Part shown: positions 15,088 to 24,568 of the stretch, piece by piece | How the letters are laid out: every line of letters begins with the position of its first letter | How positions within the stretch are numbered: position 1 is the first letter of the stretch | Assembly: GCA_944326685.1 (NCBI GenBank) | Contig: CALVEV010000001.1 | Span: 62,001 to 126,000 of the forward strand | From: Candidatus Gastranaerophilales bacterium | GTDB lineage: Bacteria; Cyanobacteriota; Vampirovibrionia; Gastranaerophilales; Gastranaerophilaceae | Length of the DNA stretch: 64,000 nucleotides | Direction: 5' to 3' | Translations under genes and position numbers: made by a program | The notes under the pieces: model-generated | What the model was told of the DNA's origin: nothing | Database searches by the model: none | Seen by the model: only the letters and a program-made list of their open reading frames with translations

Positions 15088-15372
15088 TTAAGAAACTACC
15101 ATTTCATATCTTGCATTTTTAGACATTCTTTCACTATATTTTTTTATATTATTAACAAGCATTGCAGTTTGTTTTATTCTGAATACATAGAGTCAATAAG
15201 CATTGAGAATGCTTTATTAGAAACTGCATGATACCCCAGCTTTAAGATTAGGATTGTTTTTTGCAATTATGCTAATTCTTCTGAAGAAATATATCTTTCT
15301 TCATCAAAATTATATTCCGTTCTAACATCAGATCTATCAGGCTTGATTGAAAATTCTCTATATTTCTTTTGA
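15088..15372 (-). pseudogene. Frameshifted gene remnant, family unknown
   Basis: The minus strand reads as coding in pieces: KEYREFSIKPDRSDVRTEYN...YISSEELA then stop; after a frame change IIAKNNPNLKAG; after another, NKAFSMLIDSMYSE; and finally RIKQTAMLVNNIKKYSERM...ARYEMVVS with a stop at 15088-15090. Each piece is protein-like and the order is consistent, so a once continuous C-terminal region has been broken by several frameshifts. It lies just downstream of the 926-aa gene. This explains the otherwise empty 360 bases at 15036-15397. Confidence 0.6.
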
Positions 15373-15397
15373 TCTGTTTACATTAGGGGAGTTTTTT

Positions 15398-18154
15398 CTA
15401 TTCCGCAGGCATATTTTTCAACTCTTCTCTTGATTTAGCATTATCTAAGTTAGTTTGCATATTTTTATTAATTCTATAATTTTGCTGAACTTCATTAATA
15501 TTCTCACGAGGAATTTCTTCTAAGGTTCTGATATAATTCCAAATTCGTAATGCTTTTTGATAATTAGACTTATTATAAGCCGCTAAAACATGCTTTTTAC
15601 CTGTTACATCTTGAACCCAAAATACCATTTTCTTTTCTGTTGGAGCTACTTGTCCTATAGGCCAGCCATATTCATTAACAAGAATTTTTTCTGAACCTAC
15701 AGCTTTTCTACTTATTATAGTTCCATCTGGAAGGATAAAATCTTTATCACTTTTAAAAGATTCCATCCCAATATTATCATTTACCTGGCTCTCTGGAATA
15801 AATGATAATAATTTATCTAAGTAAGCTCCTGTTTCTCGTTGGGCTTGAGATGAACTAAAATCTTTCACTTTCCGACCATAAAAATTACCATCATTTGAAA
15901 TTTTATCTATAAAAGAAACTATAGGATAACCATTTTCATCTAAAGGTATATCATTTTTGTCTTTATTATTTCCTATGGCACTTTTTGATTTAACTGCCTC
16001 ATTTAAAACAGTTGGTTTACCATTTTGGTCATACTCAACCAATGTTCCATCAGGCATAAGTTTAATATTTCTTCCTTCAGCAGACTTTTGCATTACAAAA
16101 CCTAATACTCCTGATACTACTTCATCAGGATTTTTAGTTTTATATTCAACATCTTGATTTTTAATGATATATTCAATACTACCATTAGGCAATTTTTCTT
16201 GTTGAACTTCTATATTTTGAAGAGCTTCAAGCGTTGCTTTATTAACTCTACCTCCTACAATCATATTCATAAATCTTGCAAACGCTTCACCCTTAGCATT
16301 TGACCCAAATGCTTCAGAAATATCATTACCATTTAGAATTCGTTCAAATAAAGTATCAGCTCCAACTTCTGATATAAATCCAATACTTCCAGCACTTTTT
16401 GTAAATATTCTATTTAAAAGATTAGTTGAAAATCCCGGATTTGACCTCAATACATTTTTTACAGATTCTCCTATAGGTCCTGATACATACACCCCAAAAA
16501 TTGTATAGGGCAATGTATTAGCATATCTTTGATTAATATTATCATACTTTTCTTCTGTTAAACCTTCTTGACTAGACATTGCATTTAATAGATCTATTCC
16601 ATATGATTCTGCTATTACTCCTAAAGCTAAATCAAGTCTGATTACCTCTTTAGCTGCAGTTGTCCCAATTTTCTTTACTAAAGCCTCGCCCCCTTGCTGT
16701 ACAAGATTTGAACCACCTAGCATTATGGATGTAGCAATTACTGCTCCCATTTTTATCATTTCGCCAGTTGCTTGACCTGTAGCTAAATTAGCTTCTATTT
16801 CGTCTTGTTTATTTTCTACTCCATAAAATTCTTTATATTCATTTAAATATCTAGATTTAAGATTTTCGTATTTTTCGCCTCCTAGTTCATTATTATATCT
16901 TTTTTCTGTTAGAGTTTTTATTTCTTTTAATATGCTTATCATTTTTTCTGGAGAAATTTCATCTTTTGAATTGATATCAGACGCTAATCCAGATAAAAAT
17001 GTTGCAGCAAGTTCTGAATTTCCATCAAAGTATTGTGTTAATGCTTCCATTAATACTTGGTCATATGTTTTATCTCTATTTGCAACAGTTATACCTTGTT
17101 TTCTTAATTGTTCTTCTTTATACAGTTTTTCAACCGTTTTTATTGCATTATTAAGCATTTCGGTTCTTTGTTTAAGCCCCGTTAGTGTTTTATATTTTAC
17201 AACCGTTTGTTGAAACTCATTAGCTTGCATAATATTATAATCGTGACCTGTTGTATTTTTATATACAGTTTCAAAATTATATTCAGGATGAGCAATTGCA
17301 TATGGGGAATTAGGTGTTACTTTACCTGCCATATACAAATTTGATGATTTATCAATATTTTTTCTTGTTTGATTTACTAATTCTGCGTATGTATTATATT
17401 CTTTACCTGATGCTTTTGAGAATAATTCTTGAGCTGTATCACTTACAAAAAGACCAAACTTATCTAAATCACCTGAGGTATAATCGAATTTTTGTATCAG
17501 ATTATTTTGTTCATCAACAGTTTCTTTAAAGTGTTCTCCTGCAAATTCTCTTAACTCTTGCTGTGCCCTTTCAGAGAACTCTGTTTTAGAAACCATTCTT
17601 GTATTTGTATTTGGGATAATATTTATTGATTTAGGTTTAATATAAAGTGTTTCACTATTTTTATTACTTGATAAAAATTTTCTTTCCAACATTTTTTCAT
17701 ATTCTTGTTGGGTATATTCTTTTCCATCAATAGTATAAGTTATTTCTGTAACTTTTTTCTCTATATGTTTCATTTTAATTTCGCCATCAGGATAGTATGT
17801 TATTGTTTCCTTTATGCCATTATTGTAAGAAGTTATAATTGTTTTTTCGCCATTAGAGTTTGTAATAGTTTTTGAGTCAATAATATCTTTAGCTGCTAGT
17901 GATAAATTTTTAGCAAAATCATTTATTGGTTTTTTGTAATCATTTTCAGAATCTTTTTTATTAATATTTGCAATAAGAGAAGATAATGAAGAGGCTTCAT
18001 TTGAGTCTAGTGTTTTATTTCCATCAGAATCGAACATATCAAATAATTGGTGGTATTTATTATCTACTTGTTCTTTTTTTACCCCACCTTTTAATATGAA
18101 TTGGTTTCTTATATTACTTTGATTCTGTGAATTTATATTATTTTCACCTGACAA
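15398..18154 (-). CDS. Large protein with EF-hand-like loop, function unknown (~918 aa)
   Basis: Unrecognised. Near the N-terminus LFDMFDSDGNKTLDSNEA is an EF-hand-like calcium loop. A long helical region follows, with two hydrophobic segments (MIKMGAVIATSIMLGGSN and TLPYTIFGVYVSGPIGESV) in the middle and a beta-rich C-terminal part with KLMPDGTLVEYDQNGKP repeats. No signal peptide. The start is placed at TTG 18154 because AAAGGA lies well spaced before it; GTG 18178 is possible upstream but has a poor SD. Possible roles include a large secreted or membrane-interacting protein. Compare with 34295 and 51906, which have a similar layout. Confidence 0.7.
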   Translation of the reverse strand: MSGENNINSQNQSNIRNQFILKGGVKKEQVDNKYHQLFDMFDSDGNKTLDSNEASSLSSLIANINKKDSENDYKKPINDFAKNLSLAAKDIIDSKTITNSNGEKTIITSYNNGIKETITYYPDGEIKMKHIEKKVTEITYTIDGKEYTQQEYEKMLERKFLSSNKNSETLYIKPKSINIIPNTNTRMVSKTEFSERAQQELREFAGEHFKETVDEQNNLIQKFDYTSGDLDKFGLFVSDTAQELFSKASGKEYNTYAELVNQTRKNIDKSSNLYMAGKVTPNSPYAIAHPEYNFETVYKNTTGHDYNIMQANEFQQTVVKYKTLTGLKQRTEMLNNAIKTVEKLYKEEQLRKQGITVANRDKTYDQVLMEALTQYFDGNSELAATFLSGLASDINSKDEISPEKMISILKEIKTLTEKRYNNELGGEKYENLKSRYLNEYKEFYGVENKQDEIEANLATGQATGEMIKMGAVIATSIMLGGSNLVQQGGEALVKKIGTTAAKEVIRLDLALGVIAESYGIDLLNAMSSQEGLTEEKYDNINQRYANTLPYTIFGVYVSGPIGESVKNVLRSNPGFSTNLLNRIFTKSAGSIGFISEVGADTLFERILNGNDISEAFGSNAKGEAFARFMNMIVGGRVNKATLEALQNIEVQQEKLPNGSIEYIIKNQDVEYKTKNPDEVVSGVLGFVMQKSAEGRNIKLMPDGTLVEYDQNGKPTVLNEAVKSKSAIGNNKDKNDIPLDENGYPIVSFIDKISNDGNFYGRKVKDFSSSQAQRETGAYLDKLLSFIPESQVNDNIGMESFKSDKDFILPDGTIISRKAVGSEKILVNEYGWPIGQVAPTEKKMVFWVQDVTGKKHVLAAYNKSNYQKALRIWNYIRTLEEIPRENINEVQQNYRINKNMQTNLDNAKSREELKNMPAE

Positions 18155-18288
18155 TTTCTTATTCCTTTTTTGATACACTTCAACTATTTAATATCTACGG
18201 TAATGTATTAGAATATCTTTAGAATTTGTTAAGAAATCTAAACTTATATTAAAAATAAGAAGTAATTAAGGATTTTTTCTTTACTATT

Positions 18289-18316
18289 TTGCCTGTTTAA
18301 AATAGTATGATAATAT
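18289..18316 (+). promoter_or_regulatory. Candidate housekeeping promoter of ftsZ
   Basis: TTGCCT (18289-18294), 16 bases, TAATAT (18311-18316), giving a ~40-base leader before GTG 18360. Confidence 0.5.
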
Positions 18317-18359
18317 ATAGTAAAGTATATAATGTATAGTTAATAAAAGAGGTTAAATC

Positions 18360-19529
18360 GTGGAAAATTTAGGACCAGATATTTTTGGAAGAAAAGAAGT
18401 AATAGAACCAAAAGATAACAATATGCCGCCTTTAGCACCAGGGGTAGGACCAGCAAAAATTAAAGTTATTGGTGTAGGTGGTGGTGGCGGAAACGCTGTA
18501 AACCGAATGATTAAATCAGGATTAACAGGTGTTGAATTCTGGTTAATGAATACAGATTTACAAGTATTGCAATATTCATCTTGTGATAACAAATTGCAAT
18601 TAGGTCCAAAATTAACAAATGGTTTAGGTGCTGGTGGCGAACCTCAAATCGGGGAAAAAGCTGCTGAAGAAGCACAACAAGAAATTACAAAAGCAATTGA
18701 AGGCGCAGATATGGTTTTCGTTACTGCAGGTATGGGTGGCGGAACTGGTACAGGAGCTGCTCCTATCGTTGCTAAAATTGCTAAAGATTTAGGTATTTTA
18801 ACAATTGGTGTTGTTACAAAACCTTTCTCTTTTGAAGGGAAACGTAGAGCAAACCAAGCTGAACAAGGGCTTGAAAAATTAAGAGAATCAGTTGATGCTT
18901 TAATCGTAATTCCTAACGATAAATTATTAGATGTTGTAGATAGAAGAGTATCTCTTCAAGAATCATTCATCGTAGTTGATGAAGTTCTTCTAAGAGGTGT
19001 TCAAGGTATTTCTGACATCATCACAATTCCTGGCTTAATTAACGTTGACTTTGCGGATGTTAAGAGTGTAATGCAAGCATCTGGTTCAGCATTAATGGGT
19101 ATTGGTCGTGGAACTGGTGAAGGTAGAGCAATTGAAGCTGCTAAAATTGCAGTTAACTCTCAATTATTAGAAACATCTATCAATGGTGCATCTGGTGTAA
19201 TTGTTAATATTACAGGTGGTCCTGATATGACATTACATGAAGTTACAGATGCTACAAATATTATCAATGATGCAGTATTAGATGACGCAAGAGTTATTAT
19301 TGGTGCTGTTATTGATGATAATATCCAAGGAGAAATTCAAATTACTGTTATAGCAACAGGCTTTGAATTAAAATCTCAAAAACCTGTATTTGAAAGAGCT
19401 GCTGAAGATAGAATTAATCCTGCAGACTTCTTTGCTGGTTTCAACAGAGATAACAATACATCTTCTAGAACAAATGATATGTTACCTAGCTTTACTAATA
19501 TAGAAATCCCTGATTTCTTAAAAAAATAG
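18360..19529 (+). CDS. ftsZ: Cell division GTPase FtsZ
   Basis: FtsZ polymerises into the cytokinetic ring. The N-terminal [13 protein letters not shown] loop and tubulin signature [15 protein letters not shown] are intact, followed by [19 protein letters not shown] and the C-terminal anchoring peptide EIPDFLKK, which normally binds FtsA/SepF-type partners. 389 residues is a normal length with a short C-terminal linker. The start is GTG 18360 with AGAGG upstream. It is not flanked by the usual dcw genes (ftsQ, ftsA); a terminator follows immediately, so it looks monocistronic. Confidence 0.97.
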   Translation: MENLGPDIFGRKEVIEPKDNNMPPLAPGVGPAKIKVIGVGGGGGNAVNRMIKSGLTGVEFWLMNTDLQVLQYSSCDNKLQLGPKLTNGLGAGGEPQIGEKAAEEAQQEITKAIEGADMVFVTAGMGGGTGTGAAPIVAKIAKDLGILTIGVVTKPFSFEGKRRANQAEQGLEKLRESVDALIVIPNDKLLDVVDRRVSLQESFIVVDEVLLRGVQGISDIITIPGLINVDFADVKSVMQASGSALMGIGRGTGEGRAIEAAKIAVNSQLLETSINGASGVIVNITGGPDMTLHEVTDATNIINDAVLDDARVIIGAVIDDNIQGEIQITVIATGFELKSQKPVFERAAEDRINPADFFAGFNRDNNTSSRTNDMLPSFTNIEIPDFLKK

Positions 19530-19557
19530 TAAATGCTAAAAATTAATATTAATAAAA

Positions 19558-19586
19558 AAAAGCCCTGAGATTTTCTCAGGGCTTTA
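19558..19586 (+). terminator. Terminator of ftsZ
   Basis: AAAGCCCTGAGA and TCTCAGGGCTTT form a twelve-base-pair stem around a three-base loop; A- and T-rich flanks mean it may also act on the converging 85-aa gene. Confidence 0.85.
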
Positions 19587-19609
19587 AATTCATTACATAC
19601 CTATTACAC

Positions 19610-19867
19610 TTAACCATTAGATCTTTGTAAACATCTTTGACCAGATGCTTTATATCTTGCTTTCGCATTAATTTGAGCACATATATTACCTAATTTATTT
19701 GATAATGCAAGCATATTTCTCTGAATATATGCTACATCATTCATTGTTTCCATCATTTTTTCAGGATCAACCATTTTTTCCATTAATCCTTCATGGTTTT
19801 CCACTTGTTTTCCTGCATATTTTTTGACAAGTAATTTATCAATATAGTCTTGAGCACCTATTGCCAT
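19610..19867 (-). CDS. Small helical protein of unknown function (85 aa)
   Basis: Unrecognised. All-helical and without a membrane segment: AIGAQDYIDKLLVKKYAGK, then KMVDPEKMMETMNDVAYIQR, LSNKLGNICAQINAKA and a short Cys/Arg tail. No clear SD lies before ATG. It converges on ftsZ with the shared terminator between them. Possible function cannot be given. Confidence 0.6.
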   Translation of the reverse strand: MAIGAQDYIDKLLVKKYAGKQVENHEGLMEKMVDPEKMMETMNDVAYIQRNMLALSNKLGNICAQINAKARYKASGQRCLQRSNG

Positions 19868-19970
19868 AACTTTATTCCCTAAAATATAACCGTTTTCCCA
19901 TGTATATAAAGTTTATTTTCATGGGATTATTGCTTTTTTAGGGCGGAAATATTACAAGTTTGTTACATAA

Positions 19971-20114
19971 TTATTCAATAGTAATATTAAATTTATCAAA
20001 ATCAATATTTTCTTTTGGTTTGCTATTCTGTTGATTTAGTTTTGTTCTCAATGTTAGCCAATTATTAATAATAGAGTTAGTTGTATATTTTTTTTCTATT
20101 GTGGTTGATGTCAT
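19971..20114 (-). CDS. Very small protein (47 aa) of unknown function
   Basis: AAGGAG sits eight bases before ATG 20112-20114 (minus strand). The frame reads MTSTTIEKKYTTNSIINNW, continues LTLRTKLNQQ and ends KFNITIE at TAA 19971-19973. A strong SD with a low-complexity, polar protein supports a real gene, but no family is recognised. It and the 85-aa gene occupy most of the 800 bases between ftsZ and the ATP-grasp gene. Confidence 0.5.
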   Translation of the reverse strand: MTSTTIEKKYTTNSIINNWLTLRTKLNQQNSKPKENIDFDKFNITIE

Positions 20115-20333
20115 TTTCTACTCCTTCACATTTTGGATAAATATTCTGAATAATAAAAATTGCTAAATTGTTAAAAGTTATTTACAGTTATTTAATAAAA
20201 GAACAATTTTAGCCTTCCTCTATTAACTATATTCATTAGAGTATAATTATTTCCAATCGGGCTATTATTTGAATGTAGTATTGTTGATTTTTTTTGTTAA
20301 TGCTACCATTGTTGATATTGTAGGGAGGATATT

Positions 20334-21389
20334 ATGAACATTCTTTTTGTAATAGATAAAATTGAACTTAAATATTTTGAGTTTAATAATCTTGTAACAA
20401 ACTTTTGGCTAATTAAAGAATTTTTAGATAGAGGAAATGAAGTTTGCATAACAACAATTAATAACCTTTATCTTGAAAAGTCTGAAGCATATGCAAAAGT
20501 TCATCAGTCTTACGTCTTAAATAATAATATTTTTTACAAAGAAGAATCATTAAATTTCAAAGTTGATGATTTTGATTTAGTAATGTTCCGTCCAGATCCT
20601 CCTGTTGATAATGATTACTTAGCAGCAACTTATATTTTAGATTTTGTAAAACATGCAAGAATTATTAATAATCCAAAATCTATTAGAAACTTTAATGAAA
20701 AAATGCATACAGCATTATTTTCTGATTTAATGCCAAAATACTTAGTATCTGCAAGCCGTTCAAGAATTGAAGACTTCCTAAATGAATGTGGGGAAATTGT
20801 ACTAAAACCATTAAATCAGTGTTTCGGAAAAGGTGTAATGTATTTACATGTTGGAGATCCTAATACTCGTTCAATAATCAACAATTTAACGAATAATGAA
20901 AATTCTCTTATTATGGTTCAAAGATATTTACCAGATGTAAAATTTGGAGATAAAAGAGTATTAACTCTAGGAGACGAAGTTTTATCAGAATGTGTATTAA
21001 AACTTCCGACAAGCGATGATTTCAAATTTAATACCCATAATGATAGTTATATAAGACGAGGTAAACTTACTTTTTCAGAAGAAGAAAACTTTAAAAGAGT
21101 TGCTAAAGAACTTAATAATATGGGAATTCCAATGGCTGGTTTAGATGTAGTTAATGAACAAATTATCGAAATTAATATTACAAGTCCTTGCTATTTTATT
21201 AAAGAAATAAATGAACAATTTGGAGTTAATTTAGAAAAGAAAATTTGTGATTATATCCAAAATGAAAGTTTATATTATGTAAAAAATAAATTATCTGTAG
21301 AACCTGTAGTTGTTCCACAAATTGAAGTAAACAGCCAAATAGTTATAGGAGAAGATAATTCTTATCCTTATAAGACAGAAACATTTTAA
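20334..21389 (+). CDS. gshB: Glutathione synthetase-like ATP-grasp enzyme (GshB type)
   Basis: The prokaryotic GshB family joins glycine to gamma-glutamylcysteine with ATP. Family features in order: N-terminal NILFVIDKIE, the substrate-domain motif MFRPDPPVDNDYLAATYILD, an ATP-grasp segment EIVLKPLNQCFGKGVMYL (lysine and glycine-rich loop), GDKRVLTLGDEV, and the metal-binding C-terminal EINITSPCYFIKEINEQFG. About 351 residues compared with ~315-320 in enterobacteria; the C-terminal ~45 residues are extra. SD AGGGAGG precedes ATG. No gshA is in the window, so the real substrate is uncertain. Confidence 0.85.
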   Translation: MNILFVIDKIELKYFEFNNLVTNFWLIKEFLDRGNEVCITTINNLYLEKSEAYAKVHQSYVLNNNIFYKEESLNFKVDDFDLVMFRPDPPVDNDYLAATYILDFVKHARIINNPKSIRNFNEKMHTALFSDLMPKYLVSASRSRIEDFLNECGEIVLKPLNQCFGKGVMYLHVGDPNTRSIINNLTNNENSLIMVQRYLPDVKFGDKRVLTLGDEVLSECVLKLPTSDDFKFNTHNDSYIRRGKLTFSEEENFKRVAKELNNMGIPMAGLDVVNEQIIEINITSPCYFIKEINEQFGVNLEKKICDYIQNESLYYVKNKLSVEPVVVPQIEVNSQIVIGEDNSYPYKTETF

Positions 21390-21465
21390 TTATTCTTACA
21401 AAATAAGCAATTTTTATGCACAAATTGTTTTATATAAAATATAACAGTGTGTGTGGAGGTAAACT

Positions 21466-22110
21466 ATGGTTTATTCTGTAAGTAATAATAAAGCATTTAT
21501 TAATGGCCAAAATGGGATTTATGACAAAAAGGTCAACAACCCAGAAGTAAAATATGGTCGAAATGCAACCAATAACTACATTACATATGTAAAAGATATT
21601 GCAAGAAATCCAATGCCTCCACTTAATTTTGAATACAGATACATTCCAAATGGTCAATATTCATACAAAGCATTAATGGGAAATGCTTATGAAGAATTAG
21701 GTAAAAAGACAGAAGTTTCAGTATCAGAACTAAACCAAAAATTTGATGCTGATAAACAAAAGATTGAAGCAATGAATAAGGAAATTTTAGCTAGAAATCC
21801 TAATAGTCCTGTTGTAAATCCTGATTTTACGGCAGAAGCTTTAGATTTAAATGGTGATGGAAAAGTTGATATTGCAGAATATGCTACATCAACTATGGCT
21901 GCTGATATGTTAGATGGCGATCAAACAAAATGTGATATTAGAAATTTAGATGGAGTTATAACAAATAAAGGAGAAGATGCATCAATGGCATTGTATATGA
22001 AACAAAATGTACAAAATGCTAAAGCTTTATTTAACGAAATACATAAAACATTCCAATTAGATAAAGCTATGAATGAGTTTAAATCTGATCCAAATAATAT
22101 GGTTCAATAA
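21466..22110 (+). CDS. EF-hand protein of unknown function (214 aa)
   Basis: Unrecognised overall. Residues 127-138 (DLNGDGKVDIAE) are a perfect twelve-residue EF-hand loop with D1, N3, D5, D9 and E12, and a degenerate partner follows around residue 157 (DIRNLDGVITNK). The N-terminal half is Asn/Tyr-rich without a signal peptide, and the tail is helical. Calcium binding is likely; the role is unknown. TGGAGG precedes ATG 21466. It ends at a terminator facing thrS. Confidence 0.75.
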   Translation: MVYSVSNNKAFINGQNGIYDKKVNNPEVKYGRNATNNYITYVKDIARNPMPPLNFEYRYIPNGQYSYKALMGNAYEELGKKTEVSVSELNQKFDADKQKIEAMNKEILARNPNSPVVNPDFTAEALDLNGDGKVDIAEYATSTMAADMLDGDQTKCDIRNLDGVITNKGEDASMALYMKQNVQNAKALFNEIHKTFQLDKAMNEFKSDPNNMVQ

Positions 22111-22113
22111 TAA

Positions 22114-22148
22114 TAAAAGGTCAGACTTAATAAAGTCCGACCTTTTTA
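22114..22148 (+). terminator. Terminator of the EF-hand gene
   Basis: AAAAGGTC-a-GACTT pairs with AAGTC-c-GACCTTTT around AATA, followed by T-rich sequence; it is close to symmetrical and may also stop thrS transcripts from the other side. Confidence 0.85.
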
Positions 22149-22167
22149 TTTATAAGGTAAATAAGCA

Positions 22168-23958
22168 TTATTTACCTATTTCATTAACACCTTTAGTTTG
22201 GATTTCGTCAAGAAGCTTGTTAATGAATTCATCAACTTCAAAAACTCCAACTTGTCCAACCCCACGTTTTCTTACTGCAAGTGAGTTAGATTCTTTTTCC
22301 TTATCACCTACAACACAAACATAAGGAACTTTGTGTTGTTGTAGAGCTTCTCTTATTTTGTAGTTCATACTTTCAGATCTGTCATCAAGTTGAACTCTTA
22401 TACCTTTAGCTCTCATTTTGTTGTATACTTCTTCAGCGTAATCAGCATGTTTATCATTTGAAATTGGAACAATAGTTACTTGATTTGGTGCTAACCAAGC
22501 AGGGAATGCACCTGCATAGTGTTCGATTAAGATACCATGGAATCTTTCCATTGAACCAAATACTACTCTGTGTAACATAACAGGTGTTTTCATGCTTCCA
22601 TCTTTATCTTGGTATTTGATACCAAATCTTTCAGGAAGGTTGAAATCAAGCTGAATAGTTGCACATTGCCAAGTTCTACCGATAGCATCTTTAACTTTGA
22701 AGTCAATTTTAGGTCCGTAGAATGCTCCATCTCCTTCGTTGATTTCGTATTGCATACCACGTTTATCCATAGCTTCTTTAAGTCCTGCTTCTGCTAAATC
22801 CCAGTTAGCAAGTTCCCCTACATAACTTTCAGGGCGAGTTGACAATTCAACTTCAAAATTCATATTGAAGATTTTCATTGTATCTGATACAAAATCAATA
22901 ATTTCATTGATTTCGTTAACTAATTGTTCTGGCGTACAGAAGATGTGAGCATCGTCTTGAGTAAATCCTTGAACACGAGTTAAACCAGCTAATGCTCCTG
23001 ATTTTTCTCTTCTATATACTGTTCCCAGTTCAGCCATTCTTAATGGTAATGAACGATATGAATGTCTGTTTGCTTGATAAATCAAAATATGGAATGGACA
23101 GTTCATAGGTTTTACTACAAATTGATCATCTGAATCTTCATCTTTTTGGATAAAGAACATATTTTCTTTATAGTGATCCATATGACCTGATATTTCCCAA
23201 AGTTTTGATTTCGCAATTTGTGGAGTGTTAACAATTACATAGCCACGTTTTCTATGTTCTGATCTCCAATAGTTTTCGATTTCTTCTCTTACAATTGCAA
23301 GATTTGGATGCCATAGAACAAGGCCTCCACCTAATTCTTCTCTTACTGAAAATAAATCAAGTTGTTTACCTAATTTTCTATGATCACGTTTTTCTGCTTC
23401 TTCTAAGAAAGTTAAATATCCTTGAAGATCTTCTTTATTCCAATACGCAGTTGCATAAATTCTTTGAAGCATTTTATTCTTTTCATCGCCTCGCCAATAT
23501 GCTCCTGCTACTTTTAATAATTTTATTGCATTCCCTTTGATATAAGATGTATTAGGGATATGAGGACCTGCACAAAGGTCATTAAACAATACATTTCCTT
23601 CTTTATCTTTTGTTAGATAAAGAGTTGGATTATCATTTCTGTGTTCTTCTAATAACTCAGCTTTGTAAATTTCGCCTTCTGCTTTAAATTCTGCAATCTT
23701 TGCATCAACATCTTCTACTTCATATTTTTCAAATACAAGATTTTGTTTGATGATGTTTTTCATTTCTTCTTCGATTTTTCCTAAATCTTCTTGAGTAAAA
23801 GCATAACCATCAGTCAAATCAAAATCATAATAGAATCCATCAGCTGTAGAAGGTCCAATAGCCAACTTTGCTTGTGGAAATAACTTCTGAACAGCTTGAG
23901 CCATAATGTGTGAGCAAGAGTGTCTTAATACACTTAAAGTTTCATTATTCTTTTCCAT
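22168..23958 (-). CDS. thrS: Threonyl-tRNA synthetase
   Basis: Charges tRNA-Thr. The editing domain has HSCSHIMAQAVQKLFP and the class II catalytic motifs include MNCPFHILIYQ (zinc cysteine), RVQGFTQDDAHIFC (zinc His) and motif 3 GSMERFHGILIEHYAGAFP. 596 residues lacks the N-terminal TGS domain present in the ~640-residue enzymes, a known short form. The start ATG 23958 follows a GC-rich structured leader (see 23990-24055), which may be an operator for self-control. It converges on the EF-hand gene. Confidence 0.96.
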   Translation of the reverse strand: MEKNNETLSVLRHSCSHIMAQAVQKLFPQAKLAIGPSTADGFYYDFDLTDGYAFTQEDLGKIEEEMKNIIKQNLVFEKYEVEDVDAKIAEFKAEGEIYKAELLEEHRNDNPTLYLTKDKEGNVLFNDLCAGPHIPNTSYIKGNAIKLLKVAGAYWRGDEKNKMLQRIYATAYWNKEDLQGYLTFLEEAEKRDHRKLGKQLDLFSVREELGGGLVLWHPNLAIVREEIENYWRSEHRKRGYVIVNTPQIAKSKLWEISGHMDHYKENMFFIQKDEDSDDQFVVKPMNCPFHILIYQANRHSYRSLPLRMAELGTVYRREKSGALAGLTRVQGFTQDDAHIFCTPEQLVNEINEIIDFVSDTMKIFNMNFEVELSTRPESYVGELANWDLAEAGLKEAMDKRGMQYEINEGDGAFYGPKIDFKVKDAIGRTWQCATIQLDFNLPERFGIKYQDKDGSMKTPVMLHRVVFGSMERFHGILIEHYAGAFPAWLAPNQVTIVPISNDKHADYAEEVYNKMRAKGIRVQLDDRSESMNYKIREALQQHKVPYVCVVGDKEKESNSLAVRKRGVGQVGVFEVDEFINKLLDEIQTKGVNEIGK

Positions 23959-23989
23959 AAAAATCTTTCTGTCCTTTTGGGTGCGTTGG

Positions 23990-24052
23990 CAAATTATCCA
24001 TAAAACACTAACGTATGTTTTAAAATTTGCCCCCTGGGGTGGACCCCCCTAA
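23990..24052 (-). promoter_or_regulatory. Structured leader of thrS
   Basis: Reading the minus strand: a GC-rich hairpin (GGGG-tcca-CCCC within AGGGGGGTCCACCCCAGG) is followed by GCAAATT...AATTTGC enclosing AAAACA-tacgttag-TGTTTT. The inner stem is six base pairs with an eight-base loop containing CGT. These lie 30-90 bases before ATG. No T-box specifier/antiterminator sequence is seen. ThrRS of E. coli represses its own mRNA by binding anticodon-like hairpins; a similar control is possible here but unproven. Confidence 0.5.
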
Positions 24053-24100
24053 CTGTACGTTTATATTTTACCACTTAAAGATATTTAAGAAATATTTTAA

Positions 24101-24568
24101 CTATTTTTTCTTAAAAAAAGTTTCTCTTATCCAGCTTTTTTTAGTTGGTTTGTTTTTAGTTTCTTTCTTTTGAATCGTTAGAAATACTTCACTAAAAGGA
24201 ATAACAGGCTCCATCTTATACCCACAATCTTCCGACAATGAACCACCCATTGAAAACAATTCTTCCTGAGGATATCTTCTGCAGATTCCAGGGCGGGTTT
24301 TATGAATTTTACAACGGTTAGTTTCTGGGTCTAAATTTGTACATTCAAAGACTAAACCTGTTTCATCTTTATCAATTACTTTTAAGTAGGTATAAAACCT
24401 GTGTTGGTATTTTAAATTCTCAAATTCTTTTTCATCTTGAATTATACCCTTATAATGTTTTACATATATTTTTTTGCAACACTTCCCACAGCCCAAACAA
24501 TGACCGGTTCTGTAATATTTTCGTTTTAATATTTTTGAATAAAAGAATTTTTGAAATTTATTTAACAT
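24101..24568 (-). CDS. YkgJ-type cysteine-cluster protein
   Basis: The N-terminal HCLGCGKCCKKIYVKH and C-terminal CTNLDPETNRCKIHKTRPGI plus a further C at CRRYP give the conserved Cys set of the YkgJ/UPF0153 putative zinc- or iron-chelating family. 155 residues; the N-terminus is basic and there is no signal peptide. Biochemical role is not established in the family. It overlaps the preceding TPR gene by 11 bases (same strand), so they are probably cotranscribed. Confidence 0.85.
   Translation of the reverse strand: MLNKFQKFFYSKILKRKYYRTGHCLGCGKCCKKIYVKHYKGIIQDEKEFENLKYQHRFYTYLKVIDKDETGLVFECTNLDPETNRCKIHKTRPGICRRYPQEELFSMGGSLSEDCGYKMEPVIPFSEVFLTIQKKETKNKPTKKSWIRETFFKKK

Noticed and set aside
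23959-24060. T-box leader for thrS
   Set aside because: No antiterminator bulge (TGGN) or specifier-loop arrangement is present.
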